This document shows positions 1 through 16,052 of a stretch of DNA of 64,000 nt, piece after piece. How positions within the stretch are numbered: position 1 is the first letter of the stretch; every line of letters begins with the position of its first letter. The position numbers were made by a program, and so were the translations under genes. The DNA is from Whitmania pigra (Eukaryota; Annelida; Clitellata; Hirudinida; Haemopidae), in the NCBI GenBank assembly GCA_021613335.1, contig JAJTWR010000471.1, positions 297,501 through 361,500 of the forward strand. Direction: 5' to 3'. Below the pieces are notes generated by a model. It was given only the letters and a program-made list of their open reading frames with translations, did no database searches and was not told where the DNA came from.

Positions 1-236
1 GCTATGAGTGCATAATCTAATAGGTGCAAGAAATTGTTTTAGTTAAACAAATGTTTTTAAATTCTTCCATTAACAAAAAATACGGTGTAACTAAAAAAGA
101 AAATAATTTAAGAAATGAAATTGATAAATAGAAAAATAATTATCATATTATTATAATTATCAACTCCACAAAAGCCAACCGGGTAGTTCATTTTAACGTC
201 CCGGTTCACGTCTTGCCGTGAATTCGAACTCTTTCC

Positions 237-330
237 ATCATCATCATCATCATCATCACCGTCGTCGTCATCATCATCATCATCATCATCATCAGAAGAA
301 GAAGAAGAAGAAGAAGAAGAAGAAGAAGAC
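237..330. repeat. Compound microsatellite (ATC)n-(GAA)n
   Basis: A run of ATC units with a few GTC variants passes directly into about a dozen GAA units. On the minus strand it reads as poly-serine followed by poly-aspartate, which is translation of the repeat and not a gene. Confidence 0.95.
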
Positions 331-1776
331 ATCTAACTTCTTTCCCCACTACTCCCCTATTCTCCCCATCTTTATCCAAAACCTCCCCTGAACCAGAAGT
401 TGAGGAAGGAGGGCCAATTTGTAATTCAATCGCATTTTATTCGACAAAAAGGCAAAACAACAGAGCCAAAGTGAGCACAATATCTATGTAATGGCGATCC
501 CATAAACATGGCAATCGCTTCCTTGACTTGATGTACTCCCATTGTCCGTGGCATACACGCGTTGCCAAAATGTCGAAGCTTATTTAAGACTTTCGGATCT
601 CCCTACACTGGTCAATTAATCTCAATTTTCTGCTTATTACCGACACAATGCAGTCCCACGTACAAAATGAGGCTGACCAGCACTTTGAGGAAATCCCGTT
701 TAATAAACTTTTTCATCTCCTTGCGTTCAAATCGCTGATACGCCGTCAATGTTCATTCAATGTTCGTCATCTCGTTATTCCTTCATCAACCTGCTTTATT
801 CCTGTCAACACATTCATTCCTTCTCTTTTAACTTTCATTCAATCTATTCTTCATCAAGTGGTCGCTCGACAGAAATCGTTTACTTAATTATTATTTATTT
901 ATTTATTAATATCATTAAACTTTTCACGGGATACAGTAGTTACCTGCTATAACTGTAAAATAACGTCCTCAAGAAAAAGTAAGAAGCTATGATTTTTTCT
1001 TCGATTGCCATCTTGCTGGACATCATCAATAACTTCGCCGGTATCATCACCACCACCATCATCACCATCGTCATCATCATCATCATCATCGCCGCCGTCA
1101 AATACCACGGCCGGACAGATCACGGCGATCGCCATCTAATCATGTTTCCTCACAGGATCAAGTTGGACATGTCTTAGGCAGGATGTTCGTTATATAAATG
1201 CAAATATGCCGAGAGGATCAATCTGTTCCTGTAATTCAATAATTTGGCCGCATGTTTCAGTCGTTTCACTGGATTCATCCGATGAGCCCGGATGCGAGTG
1301 CGCATGTCTCCTCGCTTTCCATTGGTGGAAATGGTAATGGTGATGGCTGGGGAATTTTGAAATCCTGTTTTTTGTTTTGTTATTATTATTATTATGGGGA
1401 TGTCAATATGTCGATGGTGAATTATTTTTAATATGCGACGCTTGCGATCATTTTGTTTTATTATTGATTATTTTACATTTTAAATCAACTCGTTGCTGTT
1501 GTTGTTGTTGTTGTAATAATGTTCGATTTATTGATCGATATTTTTTCTGACAAAAAGCATTTCAACCAATTACGATGAGACGAATGTTCAAATGCTTTTC
1601 TCATTGGTCGGATGATGAATTAATCATATGGTGACGTATTTCTATGAATTAAATTATGAATTAAATTATGCATGTCCACTGCATGTCCACCTACCCTCGT
1701 TTTGTCATCAATTCCATCGTGCAGCTGGTCCGACCTGTCAATGAAACAGTGATGACGTCATTTCTCCAAACATCGA

Positions 1777-1793
1777 TGGTGATGATGATGATG

Positions 1794-1836
<43 letters not shown>
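1777..1836. repeat. (GAT)n microsatellite
   Basis: A near-pure GAT run with a few GGT and GAG variants. A second ACG/ATG-rich tract lies close by at about 1955-2003. Confidence 0.95.
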
Positions 1837-1837
<1 letters not shown>

Positions 1838-2107
1838 AACGTAAGGAAATTTAAAAAGTTTTGGAACACTTTTTGTACAAAAGATGTTGTTTTTAAATTT
1901 AAATGATAATATCTTATGTCGTATTAGTTTCGCGCATGATTGAACATCACAGCGAAGATGATGAGACGACGACGACGACGATGACGATGACGATGACGAT
2001 GACGCTCATTAACGAAGTCTTGAATGATGATTCTATCAATCGCAGGCCACTTGACGTTCAATTTTTTCACCTCAAAACTTCATCAACATCGACCGACTAC
2101 CCTTAAT

Positions 2108-2168
2108 ACCTCACTCATCCTCACTCATCCTCACTCATCCCCACTCATCCTCAATCATCCTCACTCTT
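2108..2168. repeat. Short tandem repeat, CTCATCCTCA-like unit
   Basis: About six imperfect copies of a 10-base unit read as CTCATCCTCA, with single-base variants between copies. Confidence 0.85.
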
Positions 2169-3242
2169 TATCACTCCTCGTACGGGCGCAGATCGGCGCA
2201 TCGAAGACTTAAGAGAGCCTATCGAACATAAGGAGACGTTTCCGCACTGAAACGACTCCTGTAAAGACTCCAGAGGATGGGTGGGTAGCAAAACCCCGGT
2301 GAACCGTGAGTGGACTGCGGCAGAAAGGGAGCGATTCGATAGGGCATCGAAAGTTCAGTTCCGTCTATTGATCAAGTCCAGTCTGCGTCGTCGTGGAACG
2401 CGTCCTGAATATCAATTGGGAGTCTCGTAGGCAATTATGATTGCCGTATCAATAGCGGTTAGAGCGACCGACCGTTCTCAATTATCGGTTCCTTTTTATA
2501 GAAAATTAGTTTCGGCTTGAAGCTAATGACACGACGAGATAATTTACTCTAATATTACGTGAAAACGCATTTGAAAATAAATGTTTCTTCAATAGTTCAT
2601 AATGAAAGGTAATTGGGGCGCTGTCTGACGCTGCGTCGCCGTTCGTTGATCTCTCGTTGACGCACTTTCAACTTTCAACCTGTTCGCGCACGTGAATCGC
2701 CGCGAATTTCTAGAATTTCAGTCGACTTGAACGTCGAAGAAGAAACAATTCGAAACCGACAAAAACAAAAATAAAATAAAACAACGACGGAAAATGAAAA
2801 ATAAGAAGAAATAAATAAAATTCTCTCGTTTTCTTCTTCAACTCGCATCGGATCTCCGGAATGGAAAGTATCGACAGGAATCTGTTTCCCAATCACCGAG
2901 GGACGGAGCAGGTGCGCGGCGACAGACAAAGCATTGATTCGCGGGTGAGGGTCGCAATTGAGGAACGCAGAATTCCATGCGATGTCAGAACTCTGTTTGT
3001 TTCCAAACATTTATCTACAAACTTTTTCTATTTCAGTTCTATTTTTTATTCTTTTTGTTTGTTTTTTTTACCACCTGCGTGGAGAAGAATCAGCTTTGTA
3101 AAGGCATCTTAGGTGTTCATCTTTGTGATCTTCACTCATATTAATTCTTGTCATCACAAAGGAGACAAATGGAATTTCAAATCACAACCGAAAAATCAGT
3201 CGATCTTCTCTCAAAAGAGCCACTCAACGACACAACAACCGG

Positions 3243-3292
3243 CAAAGGAAAGGAACGAACGAACGAACGAAAGAACGAACGAACGAACGACA
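3243..3292. repeat. (GAAC)n tetranucleotide repeat
   Basis: GAAC is repeated with one GAAA interruption. The reading frames through it give RTNE-type repeats and are not coding. Confidence 0.9.
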
Positions 3293-3639
3293 GGTGAATG
3301 AATTTCGGAGGTGAAAAAAGTTTCGAAACAAGAATCGAGGAGGTTCGAAACTTGACGGCCACATATCGTGATGTGAAACAAGTGTGCACGGAGGACACCA
3401 AATGGAGCCTGGTCTCTCACCTCCTCACGTCCCTCAAATGAGTGTCCATCAATACGACAAGAGGACAACGAGAACAACTACTCACGAAAACTCGCAAACA
3501 TCCGCAACTACGCGGCTAACAGGAAGCGATATTCCGATGCCGTGACATGGACAGCCACAAGTTAATAATTAGGAGTTACATCCTTAAAATGGCTCGGCTC
3601 AGATTCTTTGTGCGTATCGATCTCCATTGAGAGTATTAA

Positions 3640-3720
3640 GAATCAGAGCTGGGATTCGAACACGTAACCTTTTCGTCAGGGCTTTTCTGAGAGTCGTTAA
3701 AGATGAATGGGTAAGATCGA
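3640..3720 (-). other. Possible tRNA-like (Pol III) relic
   Basis: On the minus strand the string GTTCGAATCC, a perfect match to the tRNA T-loop (B-box) consensus, is preceded by an anticodon-arm-like stretch. The upstream A-box is weak and the T-stem does not pair well, so this would be a decayed SINE or tRNA relic at best. Confidence 0.3.
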
Positions 3721-3756
3721 ATGTGGTAAATTGGCTAACTAAACTACTGCGATTGT

Positions 3757-3870
3757 TATGACGATGATGACTATTGCGAAAATGACGATGAGGATGGTAA
3801 TGATGATGATAATGATGATGGCTATGATGGTGATGATGATGATAATGACGATGATAATGATAATGATGAA
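3757..3870. repeat. Interrupted (GAT)n microsatellite
   Basis: GAT units interspersed with GAC and AAT variants. The M-rich open frame on the plus strand and the H-rich frame on the minus strand are repeat translations. Confidence 0.9.
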
Positions 3871-5736
3871 ACCTCACCTTTCAGAGGAGGAGTTTTTATT
3901 CTTGATTTCCATCAGCTTTGAGCGCATGTCTGAGAGTGCTGATGGAGAAGAAATGAATTAAAATATTTAAAAAGGAATTAAAATATTAAAAAAAAAATTG
4001 TTTTTTCATGAATTTATATCGACGTTCAAATACTTTAATCGCCTAATATTATTTTAAGTAAATAATTAACAAACGAACAACAGATGGGAATAAATAAATT
4101 GGTGAAATAAATAATTAAAAATTTAATTCGTGTTTGCAGGAACATTTACGGCATTCGTAATTTAAAGTCATATTCGATTGTTAGGATTGTAATTATCTCC
4201 AAAACCATTCATTCATTCCAAATTCATTCATTGCCTCGTAATTATTTTTCCTTCGAAAGGACGATAATTATTTGGCAATATTATAATTAGGAATAATTTC
4301 TAATTTCTTCATCATCAGAAGAACATGCTCGTTCTAATATTAATGAGAGATTGTCTCTTAACTTTCATCATCTTACTTCCTTGAAATTCAATTCCCATGA
4401 CACGAATTACAAACCAATAATTTAAAGAAAATACAAAACTATTTATTTTCATCAAATCGAAGGAAGTACTGGTGTAGTTTCTAATTAGGAGATAATTAAA
4501 TTTTATTGTATAATAATACTATCATAATTTATTAATAAATAAATAAATAAATATTGTACAATAAATTTTTAAATTAATATCAATAATTTATAATAAATAT
4601 TAAAACAATTTCTGAATTGTTGTTATGTTCCATTAAGTAAATTTTTATTCGACTAAAATTCTCAAAGATCCTATCACTTTTTTGTGCGAAAACTTGTTCA
4701 TAATAAATAACTAATAATAAATAATAAATAACTAATAATAAATAATAAATAACTAATAATAAATAATAAATAAATAATATTAAATAATAAATAACACTGA
4801 CATAACATAAGTATTTTTAATAATGCAATTTAAATTTTCAAACCGATTATATAAAATCAATTAATTAGCACAACCTGCGACGATGTATTAAAAAAATAAT
4901 AATAAAAATGTTGAAATGATTAATATTAATTATATAATGATATTACATAATAAATATTGTTATAATCTATTGCATGCCATATATTATATAATAACACATA
5001 AATATACTAACAATTATATTATTGTTATATTCAATATTATTTTCATTATTCATTATATTAATTATAAAATTACATTATATTACATAACAACTCATAAATA
5101 TAAAAATAATTATATTACTATAATTATTATTATTATTACTTTATTAGCATAAAAGAGCTAAAACCACGTGACATTGAAGACCACCGAGGCAGCCAATCGT
5201 ACCTCTCCTCAGTTGGATCACGTGACATTCGGTGTCGTGAAGTTGTTTTGCGAGCAGGTTGTAACTGCTGCTCAGTTGAGTCTCCCTCGACTCGTGGGTG
5301 GGTAGCTGTGGGTGGTTGGGGAGAATGGGGAGGATGTTGTAGTTGGTGTTGCTAAGGAACACGTTGAAGCTCTTACTGCTGCCCGAGAGAGGAGTTTCCA
5401 TCTGGAAAGTGAAAGTGGACATTTTAAGGTGGATGAAGGATATGATAATGATGTCGAGGGTGAAAATAATTAGCTGATATTTAATTTGAATGATTAGCTG
5501 ATAATTAATTTTTATAACGAATTGTTAATTAGTTTAAATAGTGAATTGTTAATTGATTTAAATGCAAATTGAATCTGCACGTAATAAGTTCATATTCTAA
5601 TGATAAAGTTGCTGAAAATAAGAAAAATTGGTTTCAAAAACAAGCAAAAGACGCATTGTTGCGCCGAAACACGCGTAGATCATACCCCGAATCATAAGAA
5701 AATCTTAATAAATAAACAAATAAATCTTAAAATAAT

Positions 5737-6110
<374 letters not shown>

Positions 6111-6419
6111 CCTTTTTACGCTCATCTTCGGCAGCTCAAGAATCTTCTACTTATTATCAGGTTAGGTCGACAACTTACACAAAAAGTTGAAACAAAACGC
6201 CAGAAATACGAATCTCCACAATTTGTTGTCCTCCTTTCAAGTATCGATGTGCTTCGATAAGTTGCCAGAGACGATCAAAAGATGACTTTCGTCGGGTCAA
6301 TCAAGCGTGACCCAGACACTCGCTAACTCTTCGAGTTTTCAGGATTTTCCCGGCAAGACACCTTCCCGAACGTAAACAAAGAACTAACAGAATTAGGTGC
6401 TCTCCAATTATTAAGTCTT

Positions 6420-6460
6420 TGCTCGTCATCGTCGTCGTCATCGTCATCGTCATCGTCGTC
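6420..6460. repeat. Short (ATC/GTC)n tract
   Basis: About 40 bases of ATC and GTC trinucleotides just upstream of a TGACGTCA palindrome (a CRE-like string) near 6461-6468. The DNA from 6111 to 6700 otherwise has no recognised feature. Confidence 0.8.
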
Positions 6461-6707
6461 TGACGTCATTCGCATGCGAGTAAAAAATAACAAGGAAAAA
6501 AAAACTTGAAACTCGATGCCCGAGAAATTAGCGCGAATTTATTTTCGATGAACGCAGGAGCTCATTTCTCCTCGGATCTCTTTTATCGCTCATGCAATGA
6601 AATCGTGTCTCGCTTCTCGTGGTTATTTGAGACCGATTCCTCCTTGCCGGCTGAGGAAACAAAGAAACGATCGTTCGAAAGCATCTGAGCAGACTAACTG
6701 GGAGAAA

Positions 6708-6812
6708 GAGTGGAATGAAGGAGTGAAAGAGTGGAATGAAGGAGTGAAAGAGTGGAATGAAGGAGTGAAAGAGTGGAATGAAGGAGTGAAAGAGTGGAAT
6801 GAAGGAGTGAAA
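6708..6812. repeat. 21-bp minisatellite, five identical units
   Basis: Five successive copies of GAGTGGAATGAAGGAGTGAAA begin at 6708, 6729, 6750, 6771 and 6792, followed by degenerate continuations of the GAGTGAA theme to about 6895. Because 21 is a multiple of three, the array stays open in several frames (a WNEGVKE heptad on the plus strand). There is no other coding evidence around it. Confidence 0.95.
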
Positions 6813-6919
6813 GAGTGAAGTAAAGGAGTGACAGAGTCAAGCGACGGTGTGTAAAAGTAAAGGAGTGACGTGAAGGATTGAAAGAATGAAGGAGTGCACG
6901 TGGCTGTCTGTTACTCCTC

Positions 6920-7430
6920 GGCACTTTATCTACTTAATTTGAGTCGTTTACAGTCGGTGGCAGGAGACATAATACAGGGCGCATTAATAATTCATGCCTC
7001 TTGACAGACCGGTGCGCGAAATTACGGGACTCATAAATTGCTAGGGTCAGAGGCGTCAAATGGCCAATCGATGGGCACCATAAAAGAAGGCAGACCGCAT
7101 TGAACCGGACAAACAGGGTTCAAAGCATGTCTCTATCCCCCTGCTAGGATTTACGAGGTGAGGCCGCGAGATGGAGGACTCTCATCCCGCGTGATTGTCA
7201 TGCACCTTTATGCCGTCTCATAAATAGTTATTGACATACAAGGTGAGAATCCATATAAAATTTATTGCCAGAGGTGGCCAAAGAATGCATAAAATATAAA
7301 TTCCTGATGACTCACCAGTCTTCTGATCCCAAATGACCAACGATCATTCTGCCTCTTTGAACAATTCCTGCTTGCAAACACTCTTCCAAGCTTACTTTAC
7401 ATCGGATGATGATACGCAATGAGAGGTGAG
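6920..7430. other. High-complexity non-coding island
   Basis: Balanced-composition unique sequence between microsatellites, with no open frame of note. It contains several homeodomain-type strings (CATAAA, TTTATG, ATAAATAG, ATTAATAA). I see no gene; a cis-regulatory module is an inference from composition and setting only. Confidence 0.35.
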
Positions 7431-8475
7431 TTTTTTTTTTAAACATCATTTCAAGACAAATTCATCGACGATTTCGATGGTTCAATGTCCGATGCAACTC
7501 CAGCCAATTGAACAATTAGTTGTTGTTGTTGTTGTTGTTGTTGTTGAGAACTTTATTTCTAAACAAAGCCCGTTCTGGAAAAAAGAGAAATCTTCTCGAG
7601 TCTGAATTAATACTCTGGCTGGAGAGTAAATCATAAAGTTTTAGGGCAGTCAGTGGTTTTAGTCGTCAGCCTCGGTTGACAACACCTGCGAATGAAGCAT
7701 GAACTACGGAGACAGGTCGGCCGTTTCTTCAGAATCAATGGATGTCTTGCCACTCATCACTCCGTTCTCTCGGAGTCCCCCGCGGATGATCCATGCCAGA
7801 GGTTTGAACTTCTAGAGTCGGGACACAGAATTCGTTTCACAACAATCAATCAAGCTCGTTATTTCTTTGACGGGGTGTCAAACGCAGCGGGGAGCGCCAT
7901 CGACGTAACATCAGCCACTACAGCCTCCTTGAACACAATCGGATCTTGTAGAACGCTCAATCATGTCAGCTCTAACATGTCTCCAGTCACATTTTTCACT
8001 TTCAAATCGATTCCATTAACCACCATCTCCTCGCTGGGCAAATAATTATTTTTCACCTCCACCATTCGCTCCATCCATTCACCAAGCAGTCCGTCAATTC
8101 GTAGAAGAATCCTCCCCTCGCCCCAACGTAACTCGCCTTCCACCTATCCAACTTTTTTCCGCAGAAAGTTATGGATGGAAACATTTAAAATACATTTTGA
8201 AAATGAAAAGCATTCTTTCAAATGCCGTTTTTATTCAAATGAAAATTATGGAATAAACAAATGGATCAATATGGCCGACTTCCGAGGCGTACATGATTCG
8301 GTGACGTTTTCGCAATAATGACGCTTGTCATGGCGTAATTTCATCCAATACAATTTACGCTCTTTGACTGACAGGGGAGCGTTTAAGAAGTACATGGAGA
8401 AAATTATTTGGAGGAATTATTATTAACCTGGCTGACGTGATCATCCAGAGCACATCAACGGCGCATTCCTCTTCA
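7431..8475. other. Gene-free stretch, one unexplained open frame
   Basis: Contains a pure (GTT)n run at about 7519-7545. The 117-residue plus-strand frame at 7692-8045 and the 60-residue minus-strand frame at 7961-8143 are not low-complexity, but neither resembles a family I know. Neither has clear flanking splice signals in a gene model, so I do not call them genes. Confidence 0.4.
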
Positions 8476-8790
8476 TTCACTCACTCACTATCTCACTCAC
8501 TCACTCACTCACTCACTCACTCACTCACTCACTCACTCACTCACTCACTCACTCACTCACTCACTCACTCACTCACTCACTCACTCACTCACTCACTCAC
8601 TCACTCACTCACTCACTCACTCACTCACTCACTCACCACTCACTCACTCACTCACTCACTCACTCACTCACTCACTCACTCACTCACTCAACTCACTCAC
8701 TCACTCACACTCACTCACTCACTCACTCACTCACTCACTCACTCACTCACTCACTCACTCACTTACTCACTCACTCACCCACTCATTCAC
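8476..8790. repeat. (ACTC)n tetranucleotide array, about 315 bp
   Basis: Nearly pure CACT/ACTC units with a few single-base slips. It reads as LTHS repeats on the plus strand. A second, similar array lies at 11638-11845. Confidence 0.97.
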
Positions 8791-8829
8791 TCATCCAATT
8801 CTCAATAGTTCAAGAGGAATCGTTCAGTC

Positions 8830-8935
8830 AACAGTTTCTCCCAGAGCGGCAAATGTCAGTAATGTCGTTATTGGCGATTGAATTACTCCGTGACATTTGC
8901 CTCTCCTGGGTTCGATTCCAGAGCTGACCTTCTCC
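8830..8935 (+). other. tRNA-like SINE relic
   Basis: A perfect B-box GGTTCGATTCC sits in a stem (CCTGG...CCAGA) near 8908. About 70 bases upstream is TCCCAGAGCGG, a two-mismatch A-box. The spacing suits a class II (Leu/Ser) tRNA-derived head. No clear acceptor stem is seen, so this is a decayed copy or chance. Confidence 0.4.
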
Positions 8936-11637
8936 CATCGATGTTTGATCCCATCATCGGCTTATTGACCTTTTATTTCTGTCCTCAGAATGTTCTCTAT
9001 TTTTTTTTTACTTCTTCACTTTATTTAAATTTATTTTAATATTCTAATTTATTGTTTCAGTTTCTAAATTTAATTTTATCTATTTAATATTTCACAACGA
9101 GCATTCGTCACGTTTGAAGTGATTGCAACGTGGCTGAGAATCATGAACTGGTTGAAGAATGGAAGACTCAGATGAGGATGAATGAAGTCAACAAGTACAA
9201 CGGATGGATGGAATTATATACAAACGGTTGGGGGAACAGATAGACAGACAGATGGATGGATGGAAAGACGATTGGAGAAATAACTTCATCTCCCGGTCGT
9301 AATCTCTTGTATCCTTGGGACAAATAAAGACGGGTCGGAAATATTAAACGTCGGATATATTAATTATTGTCGTTAATTATGCTCGATTAAATGCGCTCGA
9401 TTTGGTTTTTGAGGAGCGGGGAATTAAGCGAGATTCGGAGAAAGAAATTTAATTTATTGGCAAAAACGTCGGAAATATTTTGATTTATTAGACATTCATG
9501 TGATTAAGTGCAACATCAGCCTGTCCTCACATTAGTGTAGATGAGTCATTTCTGGCCCTGTTTGCTCCCCTAACCTCCGGGGCCCTTCCAGACCGTCCCT
9601 TGAGGGTCTAAGAGAATGACCGTAGATTTTCCAGACGGCCTGTTAGACCGAGGAATCATAATTTCTGTCCAGTGCGGGCCTTTTATCGGCTACAAATTAT
9701 CAACAACTCCTCTTGAAATCCTTCTTTACTACGAGGATCCTTCATAAATTCAAATTCATTCCCCGGTCTGCGCTAGGTACGAGAATAAGGAGGCGAGGCA
9801 ATAGAATCAAAATTACATCTATATTTATATCCACATAATCGTTCCTGTCATTTTAAGGGATTGTATTCGGATTCCGATGACAGATAAAATATTTTTAATC
9901 TCAAACGGATCTGGATGGGAGAAATATCTGGGTCGCTAAATGAATCCTTGCCTTTCCTTGCTGCCATTCGAGAATTTCAGATTAAAAAACTGAAGGCGAA
10001 AAAGTTACATATTTCATTCTACAACTGAAATTGAAATGTCCCCGCTTTTGCGTTAAATCGCTTTAATAATTAGACACATTAAAGTCGACAATTTGTTTTT
10101 ATAATTTAATTTGACTCAAACAATACTATGCGATCTTAGAGAATAAGTAACATTTATCAAATAATTCAATTGTTTTTTAATTGATTCAAAAATAATAGAG
10201 TCTGGTTTGTCTGCAAATTGAGGGCAAACATGATGAGATGAAAAAATGTTTTTGATTTCTTTCAAATTTATTGACATGGTTTTTCTTTAATTTAAATTTC
10301 GTTTTTGTTTAAACTTCAGAATCAATTTCTTTGCTTAAAAAAAATCAAAATTCGTCGGGGAAAAATAACGTTTGAAATGTAATGAAAAATATTTGCATGC
10401 AGAATAATTCACCAAATGAAATGCATGGAATGATTATTTGATTATGCGACATTTTTAAACTTTGGAAAGGAGACCAGATGAGTTTGAGATTGCAACGCGG
10501 AGGGAGCATTTAAAAGGTTCAGACGAAGAAATTGATTCGCTGAATGTCTTTCCAAAAGTTCTTCATAGAATGCTTCACTCCACTGGAAGGCAATGCACAG
10601 TCATGGAGACGTTTTAACTTTTCCAACGTTCACAACAAACCCTCGTGACCCCTGCAGACTGGTCGTGTTTTGTTTTCGTTTTTGTTGTTGTTGTTGTTGT
10701 TGTATTATTATAAATTGTTATTATTATTATTGTTATTATAAACGAGGAATTGTGCTCACCTCATTGAGGAGAATGATTTGCATTTTAAAACAAAATAATC
10801 GCACAATGCATTCGCAGTGCATTCACAATGCACATTGGTGCATTCATTCGTTTTGAAGCCAATAGGTGGAACCATTGGAAGTCATTCGAATTAAAAATAA
10901 AATAAAATAAAAAGTAAAAAGTAATATTATTTTTACCATTACTGTATTCAATTTTAATATTTTGTACAATAATATTTATCTCAGGACTAGACTCCAATTT
11001 CCTTTGAATTGACGTGAATTGTATGGTTCTTGAACATTCACCATCAATGCACTCATTCACCGTTAATGCATTCATTCATCACGCACTTCATTCGTTCACC
11101 AGTCAATCCAAGCATTCCAAAGATCCTGTCGATCTGAAACGTAGAAGAACGTCAGAAGACATCATCATCGTCATCGTCTTCATCTTTTTCATCGTCATCA
11201 CCATCACCACCACCATCATCGTCATCATCATCATCATCTTTCACTCAAACGTTGACAAGTTCATCAACTGGGGAGACCTCATACGCTGGATCAATTGCGA
11301 TCACGACAAACTTTCTAGAAGCAATTTAATTGTCTCGAAGCAATTGTTTAATGTCCGATCGATGTAATGGCATATTATACCCTGCACGATTCTTTGTTTT
11401 CATGTTTCTTGTCTACTCGACGGATGCCAGACAATGGAAGCAGTGACTGTACAAAGCGAGTGCGTTCGTTTCACCCCCATCCGAACGCCAATGAGACCCC
11501 ACTCATTATCTTATCCATCCAACCATCCATCCAACCATCCATCCACCCTTCCGCTTACTCAATCAGGTGCTACTTACAGGTTCCATGCTATTTGAGATAA
11601 GCTTCCCCGTGATATCGAGACCCACCCGCAAATCTAT
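8936..11637. other. Gene-free stretch
   Basis: No coding exon recognised. Balanced-composition islands occur at about 9290-9420 and 9490-9830. There is a (GTT)n run near 10681-10704 and a short ATC/ACC tract at 11160-11240. A CATTCA-rich patch near 10800-10850 and 11035-11110 repeats short words (GTGCATTCA, ATGCATTCA). Confidence 0.55.
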
Positions 11638-11845
11638 CCACTCACTCACTCACTCACTCACTCACTCACTCACTCACTCACTCACTCACTCACTCACTCA
11701 CTCACTCACTCACTCACTCACTCACTCACTCACTCACTCACTCACTCACTCACTCACTCACTCACTCACTCACTCACTCACTCACTCACTCACTCACTCA
11801 ATAAATCAATCAATCACTCACTCACTCACTCACTCACTCACTCAC
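11638..11845. repeat. (ACTC)n tetranucleotide array, about 205 bp
   Basis: Almost uninterrupted ACTC units with one AATAAATCAATC interruption near 11800. Same motif and orientation as the array at 8476-8790. Confidence 0.97.
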
Positions 11846-15655
<3,810 letters not shown>

Positions 15656-15964
15656 AATTGCAAAAAAATATACCCGGCACAAACCCGCGCGGAGGCATTG
15701 AAGTTTCATTGTATCGATGAATAAACATCTCATTCAGTCGTCTGCTCTTCACGTCACGAACTTCGCGTAAAAGATGAATGGATGGATGGATGGATGAATG
15801 AAGGAATTGGAGAATGAGTGCATTTTCGGATGATAACAAAAAATAATATAAAAAAAAAACAAAAAAAAATAATTGAGTGAGCGAGTGAGTGAGAGAAGGA
15901 GAAGGAGAGAGAATGAGTTAAAAAATAAGGGGAATGGTGCACTTTTGGTTCGTGGACATTTGAG

Positions 15965-16052
15965 GGAATAAAATCATTCTGAAATTTATTTTTCATTTCC
16001 ACGTTGAAGGAATAAAATCATTCTGAAATTTATTTTTCATTTCCACGTTGAA
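15965..16052. repeat. Exact 44-bp tandem duplication
   Basis: Two identical adjacent copies of a 44-base unit beginning GGAATAAAATCATTCTG, at 15965-16008 and 16009-16052. The identity points to a recent duplication. Confidence 0.95.

Larger units (their letters stand above)
1..5738. other. Gene-free stretch with short microsatellites
   Basis: No coding exon with protein-like composition or flanking splice sites was found here on either strand. It holds short trinucleotide runs (listed separately), a GAAC run, and strongly AT-rich DNA from about 3960 to 5150, where AATAAATAACT-like units repeat in tandem around 4700-4790. The open frames in the AT-rich part are only low-complexity I/N/Y-rich reading of that DNA. 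The 2620-3010 and 5150-5430 stretches are more balanced in base composition and could be regulatory, but nothing specific is recognised. Confidence 0.6.

Noticed and set aside
7692..8143. Overlapping 117-codon plus-strand and 60-codon minus-strand frames
   Set aside because: Not low-complexity, but no recognisable family, no consistent gene context and no matching neighbouring exons. Chance frames of this length occur in balanced DNA.
8437..8808. 123-codon LTHS-repeat frame
   Set aside because: Translation of the ACTC array; open in several frames at once.
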